From contig MKWI01000023.1 of NCBI GenBank assembly GCA_001899715.1, forward strand, positions 1-64,000: DNA of 64,000 nucleotides. The letters are read 5' to 3'. A program made the position numbers and the translations under genes. Below are positions 18,099 to 28,007 of this stretch, piece after piece. How positions within the stretch are numbered: the first letter of the stretch is position 1; the number at the start of each line of letters is the position of its first letter. Under the pieces are notes generated by a model, which worked only from the letters and a program-made list of their open reading frames with translations, was not told the DNA's origin and did not search any database. Source of the DNA: Sphingobium sp. 66-54 (GTDB lineage: Bacteria > Pseudomonadota > Alphaproteobacteria > Sphingomonadales > Sphingomonadaceae).

Positions 18099-19373
18099 TT
18101 ATATTGGGCGCCGATAGTCCGCTTCAATGCTGTGCGAGGCGCGCCAGTAATGAAAAGCCGCCCACAGATAGAAGGCACACAGGCTTGCCATGGCAAGGCC
18201 CAGCGCCAGCGCCGGCTCGATGCCCTTGGCCGCATAGCTATCGCTCACCAACCCGAGCAGTAACGGACCGAAACCGCCGCCGACCAGCGTGTAGATCATT
18301 GAGGTGAACGCCGTCCCCGTTGCCCGCATCCGTGCACTCAGCATGTTCTGGAACGTGCCCTGCGTCGGCCCAAGATAGGTATATTGAAAGAGGCCGCACA
18401 GGCCGACCAGCGCGATCAGCAGTGCCGGCTGATCGCGGGTGATCGCAAAGGCATAGAGCGGCGCGGAGACGAGTAGGCCAATCGCCGGCATCAGCGCATA
18501 GCCGCGTCGATTGCCGCGCGCCGCCAGCCGGTCCGAGAGCCAGCCTGCGCCCAGAATACTGAGCGTGGATGGCAGGCTCGCTACCAGTCCCGCCACGAGG
18601 CCCGCCTCGACCAGCGAGAAGCCGAAGCGGCGGATGAGATAAGCGGCCAGGAACGCGTTGAGGCCGAAGCCGACCATGCTGGCAATGGTCGATCCTGCGA
18701 GCATGTGTCGCATCGTCGGCCATGTGAAATAGCGGCCGAGCACCGCGCCGAGCGAGGGGATCGTGGCATTATCGCTCTGCACGTCATGCTGGCCGCGCTT
18801 GGGTTCGGCCACGAACAAGGTCAGCAGGATCGCAAGCACGATTCCCGGCACCGCCGCCACGAACAGCGCGGCCCGCCAGCCATAGATCTGCGCCACCAGC
18901 GCGCCGCCGCTGGCGCCGAGGAACGCGCCGATCGGCGGAGCGAGGTTGAGCGCGGACATCATCGTCGCACGCTTGTGCGGCGGGAAATAATCGGACACGA
19001 CCGAGTAAGTGGAAGGCAGCCCCACCGCCTCGCCCACGCCCACCCCGATCCGCGCCAGCAGCAGCTGCACGAAGTTGTTGGCAAGGCCGCAGGCCGCCGT
19101 CGCGATCGACCAGAAAACGGTGCCGATCGAGATCAACGTCAGCCGCCGCTTGCGCTCAGCCAGTCGCGCGACAAACAGCCCCAACCCGACATTGAGCACG
19201 GCAAAGGCAAGGCCGTTGACGATGCCGATCTGCGTATCGCTGAGCGAGAACTCGATCTTCAGCGGCTCGACCAGTACGTTCATGATGATCCGGTCGACAA
19301 ACCCGATCACACCGATGGACGTCAGCAGCACGAGCGCCAGCCGCGGACGCTCCTTAACAAGATTGAAGGCCAT
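18099..19373 (-). CDS. MFS transporter, spinster-like
   Basis: About 424 aa with twelve predicted membrane segments. The ATG preceded by AGGGGAGGGG is chosen; the longer track start has no site. The family marks are FVDRIIMNVLVEPLKIEFSLSDTQIG in helix 1, the loop 2-3 signature ARLAERKRRLTL, GVGVGEAVGLPSTYSVVSDYFPPHKRA and the central cytoplasmic loop with AEPKRG. The pattern matches the spinster/Spns-type and hexuronate-like MFS proteins that are numerous in sphingomonads. The substrate cannot be assigned. It lies between a ferritin-like gene and leuC on the same strand. Confidence 0.85.
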   Translation of the reverse strand: MAFNLVKERPRLALVLLTSIGVIGFVDRIIMNVLVEPLKIEFSLSDTQIGIVNGLAFAVLNVGLGLFVARLAERKRRLTLISIGTVFWSIATAACGLANNFVQLLLARIGVGVGEAVGLPSTYSVVSDYFPPHKRATMMSALNLAPPIGAFLGASGGALVAQIYGWRAALFVAAVPGIVLAILLTLFVAEPKRGQHDVQSDNATIPSLGAVLGRYFTWPTMRHMLAGSTIASMVGFGLNAFLAAYLIRRFGFSLVEAGLVAGLVASLPSTLSILGAGWLSDRLAARGNRRGYALMPAIGLLVSAPLYAFAITRDQPALLIALVGLCGLFQYTYLGPTQGTFQNMLSARMRATGTAFTSMIYTLVGGGFGPLLLGLVSDSYAAKGIEPALALGLAMASLCAFYLWAAFHYWRASHSIEADYRRPI

Positions 19374-19470
19374 GCCCCTCCCCTGATGGTCTTGCCACCC
19401 TGTTTGCCCGAGGCTGCGGCAAAGGCCAACGGAAAATGAGGGGGTTATCGGCGGATTATGCTGATCGCGG

Positions 19471-20169
19471 TCATGCGATCGCTTCCGGCGGTGCGGATAT
19501 GAGCGCCGTATCGCCACCATCCGCCTCGTCCGGCCAGCTTGACCGCCGGGGCACGCGACGGTTGAGGAAAATCGCCGGCAGGCGGACGAACATCAGCTCG
19601 CGGTGAATGCGCAGGTCGGTCAGCCGCTCGCGCCAGCGTGGTTGTGGGCGGCGGTTGCGGGTAAGCCAGTCGCGATAGGGCATCCAGTGGCTCGGCTCGT
19701 CGCGCTCGACCACCTTGAAGATGTCCTTGAGCGCCGGGTCGGCCAGCACGACCTTCGAGCGCAGCAGGATGTCGACCTGTCGCATGCCGCGCTGCTCGGT
19801 GAGCATGATGACGCGGCACAGCCGTTCGAACAGCGCGCCGTCCGCTACCACTGCGCGTGTATCCAATTCCTCGATCGAGCGGCCGAAGGCGATGCGGATG
19901 AAATGGTCGATATGGCCGCAACTCCTATCGACCGCGAGCGGCATGCGCCCTTCCCGCTCAAAATAGCGCCGGAACATGAGGTAATGCTTGCGCTCGTCGG
20001 CGCGGTGCTTCTCCACCGCCGCGATGAACGCGGTATCGTCCGGGCAGCGCGCCCGCACCGCCTCCAGCACCCGGTCGAGGCTCGTATAACCGCGATGCTC
20101 GTTATAGAGGTAGATGGAGGCCAGCACGTCGCGGTAGCGCTCCGCGAAGCGCCGGCGCGGCGGTGCCAT
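19471..20169 (-). CDS. Ferritin-like diiron domain protein
   Basis: About 232 aa, almost wholly helical. Candidate diiron ligands appear in spaced helices: EHRGY, a KHRADERKHYLMF stretch, the EQRGMRQ helix and VERDEPSHW, matching the E...ExxH twice pattern of ferritin-like proteins. The ATG of MAPPRRR has a GGAG site and is preferred over the track's upstream Met. Relatives include MiaE-like tRNA hydroxylases and uncharacterised ferritin-like proteins; I cannot tell which. The last 40 residues look disordered. Confidence 0.7.
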   Translation of the reverse strand: MAPPRRRFAERYRDVLASIYLYNEHRGYTSLDRVLEAVRARCPDDTAFIAAVEKHRADERKHYLMFRRYFEREGRMPLAVDRSCGHIDHFIRIAFGRSIEELDTRAVVADGALFERLCRVIMLTEQRGMRQVDILLRSKVVLADPALKDIFKVVERDEPSHWMPYRDWLTRNRRPQPRWRERLTDLRIHRELMFVRLPAIFLNRRVPRRSSWPDEADGGDTALISAPPEAIA

Positions 20170-20290
20170 CGAGTCTCCAGCCCGACCGTGCGTCATGAAG
20201 ATGAACCATGCGCCGCCAATCCGGCAGAATTAGGGCGGTCCCGCGCTCGACAAGCAGAGCCCCCCGGCCCCGATCAGATCGCTTGTTGCG

Positions 20291-21070
20291 TCACGCCCTG
20301 CGTTCCAGCATCGCCCTCTCGTCCCGGCGCAAGGTCAGCACCTCGACGCCGGCTCCCGTGACCGCGACCGTATGCTCGAACTGGGCGGAGAGCTTCCGGT
20401 CGTCGGTCATGACCGTCCATCCGTCACCTTGGGTCGAGACCTTATGGGTGCCCTGGTTGACCATCGGCTCTATGGTGAACACCATGCCCTCGCGCAGCTT
20501 CAGGCCCGTCCCCGGCCGTCCGAAATTGAGCACCTGCGGTTCCTCGTGCATCTCACGGCCGATGCCGTGCCCGCAATAATCCCGCACGACCGAATAGCCG
20601 TTCCGTTTCGCATGGCGTTCGATCGCGAAACCGATATCGCCCAGATGCGCGCCCGGCCGCACCTGCCTGATGCCCTGCCACATCGCCTCCTGGGCGACCC
20701 GCACCAGCCGCCGCGCGGCGGGCGGGGCGTTGCCGACCAGATAGGTCTTGCTGGAATCTGCAATAAAACCATTCTTTTCCAGTGTGATATCGAGATTGAT
20801 GATATCGCCATCGCGGATGATCTTGTGCGCATCGGGCACGCCATGGCAGACGACATGATTGATTGAGCAATTCAGCACATATTTGAAGCCATATTGGCCC
20901 TTGCTCGCCGGACGCGCGGCGAGGTCCACGGTGATGAAGCGATCCACCAGATCGTTCACTTCCATCGTCGACATGCCGGCGAGGTCCAGGTCATCCAGCA
21001 TCTCGAAAACGGAGGCCAACAGCCTGCCCGACAGACGCATGAGCGCCAGCTCGTCCGGGGTCTTCACCAT
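20291..21070 (-). CDS. map: Methionine aminopeptidase, type I
   Basis: 259 aa, the usual type I size. Metal ligands are all visible: Asp94 (NLDIT), Asp105 (IADSS), His168 (CGHGIG), Glu201 (FTIEP) and Glu232 (AQFEHT), with catalytic His175 in MHEEPQ. It removes N-terminal Met in the cytoplasm. The start at MVKTPDE lies one base after the stop of the ParD-like gene; the track's longer start would overlap that gene. The pairing with a ParD-like protein and a palindromic operator suggests a dedicated, regulated copy and not necessarily the main housekeeping Map. Confidence 0.93.
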   Translation of the reverse strand: MVKTPDELALMRLSGRLLASVFEMLDDLDLAGMSTMEVNDLVDRFITVDLAARPASKGQYGFKYVLNCSINHVVCHGVPDAHKIIRDGDIINLDITLEKNGFIADSSKTYLVGNAPPAARRLVRVAQEAMWQGIRQVRPGAHLGDIGFAIERHAKRNGYSVVRDYCGHGIGREMHEEPQVLNFGRPGTGLKLREGMVFTIEPMVNQGTHKVSTQGDGWTVMTDDRKLSAQFEHTVAVTGAGVEVLTLRRDERAMLERRA

Positions 21071-21071
21071 C

Positions 21072-21278
21072 TCAGGCGGCTGCGACCTCCGCGAGGCGCA
21101 CATGCGCCACCTCGAATTGCTGTTTCATGATCTCGTTGAACGATAGCGCCGGATTGGCCTCGGCCAGCATGCCGATCTTCATCCAGAACTCAGCCTGCGC
21201 ATTGATGGAGCGGCACATCACCGCGCTGGCGCGGCGCGCTTCCTCATGCAGCTCGTCGGCAATTTTCACGATACCCAT
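21072..21278 (-). CDS. ParD-like antitoxin-family protein
   Basis: 68 aa. The N-terminus (MGIVKIADELHEEARRASAVMCRSINAQAEFWMKIG) fits a ribbon-helix-helix DNA-binding fold: one beta strand, then two helices. The sequence matches proteins annotated as ParD-like, often found beside type I methionine aminopeptidases. It is the first gene of a two-gene operon with map, spaced by one base. A near-perfect palindrome lies about 25 bases upstream of its start, which is what an autoregulating RHH repressor would need. Whether map behaves as a toxin partner is unknown. Confidence 0.78.
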   Translation of the reverse strand: MGIVKIADELHEEARRASAVMCRSINAQAEFWMKIGMLAEANPALSFNEIMKQQFEVAHVRLAEVAAA

Positions 21279-21303
21279 GGAGAGGTCCCTACGGTTAATA
21301 AAT

Positions 21304-21327
21304 ATACGATTCGTATATGAATCGTAT
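21304..21327. promoter_or_regulatory. Palindromic operator upstream of the ParD-like/map operon
   Basis: The stretch ATACGATTC-GTATAT-GAATCGTAT is a perfect 9-bp inverted repeat around a 6-bp spacer, and its left half is itself a 6-1-6 palindrome. It is an AT-rich island in GC-rich DNA, 25 bases before the ParD-like ATG, and overlaps a likely -10 region on the minus strand. This is the expected position for autoregulation by a ribbon-helix-helix protein. The link to that protein is inference. Confidence 0.65.
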
Positions 21328-21384
21328 AGTCATCCGTCAATAGGACGCTTGGACATTGCGCGAGCGACTGGGTCGAGTAGCGGT

Positions 21385-21453
21385 TTCCTTATCGCCGTCG
21401 GGTAACGTTCCTTATCGCCGTCGGGTAACGTTCCTTATCGCCGTCGGGTAACG
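21385..21453. repeat. Three perfect tandem copies of a 23-bp unit
   Basis: TTCCTTATCGCCGTCGGGTAACG occurs three times head-to-tail without a single mismatch, in the gap between the ParD-like/map promoter and scoB. There is no spacer between copies, so it is not a CRISPR array. It could be a variable-number tandem repeat, or repeated binding sites for a regulator of the divergent side. Confidence 0.9.
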
Positions 21454-21566
21454 AAAGACTCTGGGCCGTGACTCGCGACATGCTTTCGCGAACGACCCGC
21501 CAATGGATGCAGATGTTCTCATGTGCGGGCGGGCATAAACGTCCCCACATCTCAACTGCCCTCGAC

Positions 21567-21582
21567 TCCTGCCTTCGCAGGA
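21567..21582. repeat. Short hairpin TCCTGC-CTTC-GCAGGA (REP-like family 1)
   Basis: A 6-bp perfect stem with a 4-base loop, just downstream of scoB's stop on the minus strand. Similar sequences occur at about 27950, 33385, 44564 and 44618. It could serve as a weak terminator for scoAB or as a REP-type element. Confidence 0.55.
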
Positions 21583-21618
21583 ACATGGTCTCGCTTTACG
21601 GGCAGGCGGTGACGTCCC

Positions 21619-22269
21619 TCAGGCCGTCGCCAGCGCCACCTCATATTTGGCGGTCGTCCTGGCGGCCACTTCCTCCGCCGTCACGCCGGGCGCCAACTCG
21701 ACGAGGCGGAAGGGCGACTGGTGATCGGCGCGCTGGAACACGCACAGGTCGGTCACGATCATGTCGACCACATTCTTGCCGGTCAGTGGCAGCGTGCAGG
21801 CGGGGATGAACTTGGCGCTTCCATTCTTGGAGACGTGCTCCATCACCACGATGATCTTCTTGACGCCGGCCACGAGATCCATCGCGCCGCCCATGCCCTT
21901 GATCATCTTGCCGGGGATCATCCAGTTGGCGATGTCACCCGCCTCGCTCACTTCCATCGCACCGAGCACGGCGAGGTCGATATGGCCGCCGCGGATCATC
22001 GCGAAGCTGTCCGCGCTGGAGAAATAGGCCGAGTTGGGCGCCTCACTCACCGTCTGTTTGCCGGCGTTGATGAGGTCCGCATCCTCCTCACCCTCATAAG
22101 GGAACGGGCCGATGCCGAGCAGGCCGTTCTCGGATTGCAGCGTTACCTCCACGCCGGCCGGCACATGGTTGGCCACCAGCGTCGGGATGCCGATGCCGAG
22201 GTTCACATAGAAACCGTCTTGCAGTTCACGCGCCGCGCGGGCGGCCATTTCATCACGATTCCAGGGCAT
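21619..22269 (-). CDS. scoB: 3-oxoacid CoA-transferase subunit B
   Basis: 216 aa. The catalytic glutamate that forms the acyl-CoA anhydride is Glu47 in the motif SENGLLG. The remaining pattern ([30 protein letters not shown]-like [15 protein letters not shown]) is that of the beta subunit of succinyl-CoA:3-ketoacid CoA-transferase. With subunit A it transfers CoA from succinyl-CoA to acetoacetate or a similar 3-oxoacid in the cytoplasm. The start overlaps the end of subunit A by one base (TAATG). Confidence 0.92.
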   Translation of the reverse strand: MPWNRDEMAARAARELQDGFYVNLGIGIPTLVANHVPAGVEVTLQSENGLLGIGPFPYEGEEDADLINAGKQTVSEAPNSAYFSSADSFAMIRGGHIDLAVLGAMEVSEAGDIANWMIPGKMIKGMGGAMDLVAGVKKIIVVMEHVSKNGSAKFIPACTLPLTGKNVVDMIVTDLCVFQRADHQSPFRLVELAPGVTAEEVAARTTAKYEVALATA

Positions 22270-22976
22270 TATGCGGCCTCCCTCTGGCGAACGGTACGGA
22301 ACTCGATCTTCTTCTCATAAGGTGCGCCGAGGATCAGGCGATTGACGTAAATGCCGGGCAGATGGATCGAATCCGGGTCGAGGCTGCCGGTCGGCACCAC
22401 TTCTTCCACCTCGGCCACGCAGACCTTACCGGCGGTCGCCATTGGATGGTTGAAGTTGCGCGCGGTCTTGCGGAAGATGAGGTTGCCGCTCTCGTCCGCC
22501 TTCCAGCCCTTGATGATCGCGATGTCGGCGACGATGCCGCGCTCCAGCACATATTCCTGCCCGTCGAAGACCTTGGTTTCCTTGCCCTCGGCGACCAGCG
22601 TGCCCACGCCGGTTTTGGTATAGAAGCCGGGGATGCCCGCGCCGCCGGCCCGGCAGCGCTCCGCCAGCGTGCCCTGCGGGCAGAACTCCACCTCCAGCTC
22701 GCCCGCCAGATACTGCCGCTCGAACTCCTTGTTCTCGCCGACATAGGAGGAGATCATCTTCCTGATTTGCCGCGTGCGCAGCAACTTGCCCAACCCCTCA
22801 TTGTCGATGCCGGCATTGTTGGAGGCGACGGTGAGGTCCTTCACGCCGGAGTCGCGGATGGCGTCGATCAGCCGCTCGGGAATGCCGCACAGGCCAAAGC
22901 CGCCGCAGCAGATGGTCATGCCGTCGAACAGCAGGCCGTCGAGCGCGGCACGGGCATCGGGATAGAGTTTCTTCAT
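22269..22976 (-). CDS. scoA: 3-oxoacid CoA-transferase subunit A
   Basis: 235 aa from the MKKLYPD start, which has a GGGAG site; the track ORF is over-extended. Family marks are the glycine-rich CoA loop [55 protein letters not shown] and [11 protein letters not shown]. It pairs with the translationally coupled subunit B. The couple feeds ketone bodies or 3-oxoadipate-like acids into acetyl-CoA; SCOT activity is preferred because of the subunit lengths and the ENG motif type, but 3-oxoadipate transferase cannot be excluded. Confidence 0.92.
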   Translation of the reverse strand: MKKLYPDARAALDGLLFDGMTICCGGFGLCGIPERLIDAIRDSGVKDLTVASNNAGIDNEGLGKLLRTRQIRKMISSYVGENKEFERQYLAGELEVEFCPQGTLAERCRAGGAGIPGFYTKTGVGTLVAEGKETKVFDGQEYVLERGIVADIAIIKGWKADESGNLIFRKTARNFNHPMATAGKVCVAEVEEVVPTGSLDPDSIHLPGIYVNRLILGAPYEKKIEFRTVRQREAA

Positions 22977-23198
22977 GAACGACTCCCTGCACGGATAAGC
23001 AATGATGGAGCCGGCCATAGGAGGCGTCCGCCTTCCGGTCAAACCCGCAGCCTTGCCGAAAACGGCAGAAAGAAGCGGTATCCGCCATGCGAAATTCAAC
23101 GCTGCAACGCGAGCGCTTCTCCCACAAGGATCGGGCTGCCCCGCATAGCCGGACAGCCCGATCCCCACGATATATGCACGGCTTATCGCCGGTACACG

Positions 23199-23381
23199 TC
23201 AGATCTTGTCGTCAAGTGCTCCCTTTATGGCACCCTTGACCTTTTGAGCCTTGCCTTTCAGCTCCTGCCCCAGCCCTTCTGTCTTCTTGTCCGGATTGTT
23301 CGTCGCATCGCCCTGCGCCTGCTTGAATTTGCCGGCGGCTTCATTGGCAATACCCTTGGCCTTGTCGGTGAATTCACCCAT
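23199..23381 (-). CDS. CsbD-family stress protein
   Basis: About 60 aa, very Lys/Ala/Gly rich, with the repeated CsbD pattern (DKAKGIANEAAGKFKQAQGD ... KGKAQKVKGAIKGAL). Members are small, largely disordered proteins induced by general stress regulators; their molecular role is unresolved. I start at the Met before GEF because the GGAG site is six bases upstream; the track's start is four codons longer. It stands alone between scoA and thiSG. Confidence 0.85.
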   Translation of the reverse strand: MGEFTDKAKGIANEAAGKFKQAQGDATNNPDKKTEGLGQELKGKAQKVKGAIKGALDDKI

Positions 23382-23487
23382 CATTCTCTCCATCTGCGGC
23401 AGCCGAACCCACCGGCCGCGTCATGGGAAGAGAACGAGCGGCCGCGCAAGGCGTTCCGGGCAGTGCGGCGAACCGAGCGGGCGGGGC

Positions 23488-24492
23488 TCAGATCAGCCCA
23501 GCGAGCGGACTGGACGGATCGGCATACATGCGCCGTCCCATCCGCCCGGCGCGATAGGCCATGCGCCCGCTCTCGACAGCGGCACGCATCGCGGCGGCCA
23601 TCAACACCGGATCCTTCGCCTCGGCGATGGCGGTGTTCATCAGCACGCCGGTGCTGCCCAATTCCATGGCAATGGCGGCATCGGAGGCGGTGCCGACGCC
23701 CGCGTCGACGATCACCGGCAGCTTGGTGCCCTCCACGATCAGGCGGATTGTCACGCGATTCTGGATACCAAGCCCCGAGCCGATCGGCGCGCCAAGCGGC
23801 ATGATCGCCACCGCGCCGGCATCCTCCAGCCGCTTGGCGGCGATGGGATCGTCGACGCAATAAACCATCGGCTTGAAGCCTTCCTTGGCGAGAATCTCCG
23901 TCGCACGGATCGTCTCCACCATGTCCGGGTAGAGCGTGCGCGCCTCGCCCAGCACCTCCAGCTTGACCAGCTCCCAACCGCCCGCCTCGCGCGCGAGGCG
24001 CAGCGTACGGATCGCCTCCTCGGCGGTGAAGCAGCCGGCGGTGTTGGGCAGGTAGGTGATCCGCTTGGGGTCGATATAATCGGTCAGCATCGGCGCATTG
24101 GGATCGGTCACGTTCACCCGGCGCACCGCCACCGTCACCATCTCCGCGCCGGAGGCTTCCACCGCCGCCGCGTTCTGGGCGTAATCCTTATATTTGCCGG
24201 TCCCGACGATCAGCCGCGAGCGGAACGTCTTCCCCGCCACCGTCCAGCTATCGTCCGCCAGCGCCGCCGCACCATCGCCGCCGCCGACGAAATGGACGAT
24301 CTCCAACTGGTCGCCATCCTCCACCGTCACGCTGGCGAGCTGCGCGCGCGGCACCACCGTCAGGTTGCGCTCCACCGCCACCTTCTCTGGCGCCAGACCC
24401 AGCTCATTGGCGAGATCGGCGATGGTGAGCCCCGCGCGCACGCGGCGATGCTCGCCGTTCACATGGATGCCGATGGTCCCGTCCACGCTCAT
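23488..24492 (-). CDS. thiG: Fused ThiS sulfur carrier / ThiG thiazole synthase
   Basis: About 334 aa. Residues 1-75 form a ThiS ubiquitin-like domain ([24 protein letters not shown]) ending in the VHFVGGG equivalent of the ThiS GG tail. The rest is Thi[15 protein letters not shown], the Schiff-base Lys in [23 protein letters not shown] and [18 protein letters not shown]. ThiG builds the thiazole ring of thiamine from DXP, dehydroglycine and sulfur on ThiS. Because ThiS is fused, its GG cannot be a free C-terminus. There are no other thi genes and no visible TPP riboswitch in the 88-base gap before it. Confidence 0.9.
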   Translation of the reverse strand: MSVDGTIGIHVNGEHRRVRAGLTIADLANELGLAPEKVAVERNLTVVPRAQLASVTVEDGDQLEIVHFVGGGDGAAALADDSWTVAGKTFRSRLIVGTGKYKDYAQNAAAVEASGAEMVTVAVRRVNVTDPNAPMLTDYIDPKRITYLPNTAGCFTAEEAIRTLRLAREAGGWELVKLEVLGEARTLYPDMVETIRATEILAKEGFKPMVYCVDDPIAAKRLEDAGAVAIMPLGAPIGSGLGIQNRVTIRLIVEGTKLPVIVDAGVGTASDAAIAMELGSTGVLMNTAIAEAKDPVLMAAAMRAAVESGRMAYRAGRMGRRMYADPSSPLAGLI

Positions 24493-24580
24493 CGCCTGTC
24501 TGCGCCTTTCGCTTTGAGAGCCGTCCCGCCCGCCATATAGGGAGGGCACCAAGCCTCGCAACCAAAAGGACGGACGGCCG

Positions 24581-25024
24581 ATGGCGTCTCCCCGGAAAAT
24601 CTTCGTGCTCAACGGCCCCAATCTCAACCTGCTCGGCACGCGCGAGCCGGAGATTTACGGCTTCGAGACGCTCGACGATATCGCCGAGCGCATGGAGGAT
24701 GAAGCACGCCGCGCCAATGTGGAGGTCGATTTCCGCCAATCCAACCATGAAGGGCATCTGATCGACTGGCTGCACGAGGCCAATGGCGAGAGCGCGCTAG
24801 CCGTCATCCTCAACGCGGGCGCCTACACCCATACGTCACTGGCGCTACATGACGCGATCAAGGCCATCACCGTGCCGGTGATCGAGGTGCACATCTCCAA
24901 CCCGGCGGCACGCGAAAGCTTCCGCCACCACAGCTATGTCGGCATGGCCGCGCGCGGCTCCATCGCCGGCTTCGGCACGCTCGGCTATATGCTGGCGCTA
25001 GAAGCCGCGCTGGAAATGGATTGA
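24581..25024 (+). CDS. aroQ: Type II 3-dehydroquinate dehydratase
   Basis: 147 aa, the usual size of the dodecameric type II enzyme. Visible are the N-terminal [17 protein letters not shown] with catalytic Tyr26, the QSNHEG motif, [15 protein letters not shown], and the His/Ser pair in [18 protein letters not shown]. It dehydrates 3-dehydroquinate in the shikimate pathway. The gene is divergent from thiSG with only 88 bp between the starts. A small membrane ORF and accBC follow on the same strand. Confidence 0.96.
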   Translation: MASPRKIFVLNGPNLNLLGTREPEIYGFETLDDIAERMEDEARRANVEVDFRQSNHEGHLIDWLHEANGESALAVILNAGAYTHTSLALHDAIKAITVPVIEVHISNPAARESFRHHSYVGMAARGSIAGFGTLGYMLALEAALEMD

Positions 25025-25030
25025 GATCAA

Positions 25031-25255
25031 ATGAAGCCGCCTTCCATTCCACTACCGGCTCTCATTCTCTGGGCGGTTTGTTCCCTGCTGGTTTTCGCTC
25101 TTGGAGTCGGATTTGCCGGTAGTATCGTTGATGTCTTTTCGGTTCCGGTTGGGGCCGATCTTTTAAGCATAGGGTTCTGGGGAATAGCATGGCTTTTGAT
25201 AGTGACTCCGTTCCCTCTGCTCCTCTTGCACTTTGCGCGAAAGCCCAGAAATTGA
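25031..25255 (+). CDS. Small two-helix membrane protein, unknown
   Basis: 74 aa with two clear hydrophobic segments (PALILWAVCSLLVFALGVGFAG and LLSIGFWGIAWLLIVTPFPLLLLHFA) and a short basic tail. The start lies six bases after the aroQ stop with only a weak ribosome binding site. The sequence is AT-richer than its neighbours. The membrane pattern supports a real gene, but I recognise no family. It could be translated by coupling to aroQ. Confidence 0.55.
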   Translation: MKPPSIPLPALILWAVCSLLVFALGVGFAGSIVDVFSVPVGADLLSIGFWGIAWLLIVTPFPLLLLHFARKPRN

Positions 25256-25363
25256 TGAAATAAGCCGCACTCTATCTTCCGAGATAGGTTGCCTTCTGGC
25301 ACGAAGGGCAATAGGCCCGTCCGCCAAATCGACAAGAAAAACGGCTCCACGTAAGGGGACACA

Positions 25364-25843
25364 ATGGCCGACAAAACTGAACAGGGCGCAATGCATATAG
25401 ACGTCAAACTCGTGCGTGAGCTTGCCGAAATGCTCGATGCGACCAACCTCACCGAAATCGAGGTGGAGGATGGCGATCGCAAGATCCGCGTGGCACGCAC
25501 CCAGCAAGTGCAAGCCGCCAGCTACGCCGCGCCGGTCATGGCTCCCGCCGCCGCGCCGGCCCCGGCAGCGACTCCGGTCGAGTCTTCCGCGCCCGCTGCA
25601 CCGGACACTGCCGGCGCGATCAAGTCGCCGATGGTCGGCACCTGCTATCTTAAGCCCGAGCCGGACGCGCCGCTCTTCGTCAAGGTCGGAGACAGCGTCA
25701 AGGCGGGGCAGACGCTCCTGATCGTCGAGGCGATGAAGGTGATGAATCCGATCACCGCGCCCGCCGCCGGTACGGTGAAGGCGCTGCTCGTCGAGAACGG
25801 CCAGCCGGTCGAGTATGACCAGCCGCTGATCGTGATCGGCTGA
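25364..25843 (+). CDS. accB: Acetyl-CoA carboxylase biotin carboxyl carrier protein
   Basis: 159 aa. The N-terminal helical domain ([32 protein letters not shown]) binds the carboxylase. An Ala/Pro-rich linker spans residues 50-82. The C-terminal biotinyl domain carries EAMKVMN with biotinylated Lys125. The 108-base leader from 25256 probably holds the acc promoter. AccC follows after 13 bases. Carries carboxyl-biotin between AccC and AccAD in fatty-acid synthesis. Confidence 0.96.
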   Translation: MADKTEQGAMHIDVKLVRELAEMLDATNLTEIEVEDGDRKIRVARTQQVQAASYAAPVMAPAAAPAPAATPVESSAPAAPDTAGAIKSPMVGTCYLKPEPDAPLFVKVGDSVKAGQTLLIVEAMKVMNPITAPAAGTVKALLVENGQPVEYDQPLIVIG

Positions 25844-25856
25844 GGGGCCGCACGTC

Positions 25857-27209
<1,353 letters not shown>

Positions 27210-27242
27210 GCCGCTACCCGGCGACCGGACTGGAGAAAGACC

Positions 27243-27581
27243 ATGAAAGCGACCATCTGGCATAATCCGCGCTGCTCGAAATCACGCGAGACGCTGGCGA
27301 TCCTGCAAGCGACGCCGGACGTCGAGATCGAGGTAGTCGATTATCTCAAGACCCCGCCGAGCCGCGAGCAGTTAGCCGCCCTCTATGCCCGTGCCGGCCT
27401 GACCCCGCGCGAGGCGCTCCGCAGGGGTGAGGAAGGCGCCAGGCCCCTCAAGGACGCGGGCGACGACGCGATCCTCGACGCCATGATCGCCGACCCCATC
27501 CTGATCGAGCGCCCGCTGGTCGAGACCGAAAAAGGTGTCCGCCTCGGCCGCCCGCCCGAACGGGTGAAGGAGATATTATAG
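27243..27581 (+). CDS. arsC: ArsC-family arsenate reductase (glutaredoxin type)
   Basis: 112 aa with the thioredoxin-fold start TIWHNPRCSKSRETL and nucleophile Cys11, plus the C-terminal LIERPLVETEKGVRLGRPPERV motif of the ArsC/YffB family. It uses glutathione/glutaredoxin to reduce arsenate to arsenite if it is a true ArsC. The position after accC with a clear GGAGAAAG site suggests read-through from the acc operon. No arsB, acr3 or arsR is nearby, so a dedicated arsenic operon is absent. Confidence 0.88.
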   Translation: MKATIWHNPRCSKSRETLAILQATPDVEIEVVDYLKTPPSREQLAALYARAGLTPREALRRGEEGARPLKDAGDDAILDAMIADPILIERPLVETEKGVRLGRPPERVKEIL

Positions 27582-28007
27582 GCGGATGGAGCGTAGAGCG
27601 CGGGCCCGAGTAGACCGCACGCTTAAGGGATTTGTTGGCTACAGAGCGGATTGTGACCGGACGGAGTCATACGCTTCCGTTCGCCTGATCGCGTCGAAGA
27701 GCCGTTCTTGACCCAACCGCAGTTGGCCAGAAGAAAAAATAACCCTTCGACAAGCCCAAGACGAACGGGCCTGTTTGGTCGCAATCCACTCTGGCAGCAG
27801 TGTGTATCTGGCCTCGCACACCGCTCTTACTGTCCATTCGTGTCGAGCGAAGTCGGGATGCCCAAGGCACGGCCGCCCACATCTTCAGCCACTGTGCTTC
27901 CGCGAAGTGGGAGCCTTAGGGCCTAACCGCAGTGTCTTGCCGCCGTGGACTCCCGCTTTCGCAAGAGCATAAGGTGAGAACGATCGAGGGACAGCTCATT
28001 TCACCGC
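27582..28007. other. Gene-free gap with mixed REP-like repeats
   Basis: This 426-base gap between convergent arsC and the molybdenum hydroxylase gene has no credible ORF. It contains CCCTTCGACAAGCCCAAGACGAACGGG near 27743, a CATTCGTGTCGAGCGAAGTCGGGATG stretch near 27836 and CTCCCGCTTTCGCAAGAG near 27950. Related sequences recur at 34.9 and 44.6-44.8 kb. It reads as a landing place for several short intergenic repeats. Confidence 0.65.

Noticed and set aside
21385-21453. CRISPR-like array
   Set aside because: The three repeats abut directly with no spacers and there are no cas genes.
24493-24580. TPP riboswitch before thiSG
   Set aside because: The gap is short and lacks the conserved CTGAGA and related motifs on the minus strand.
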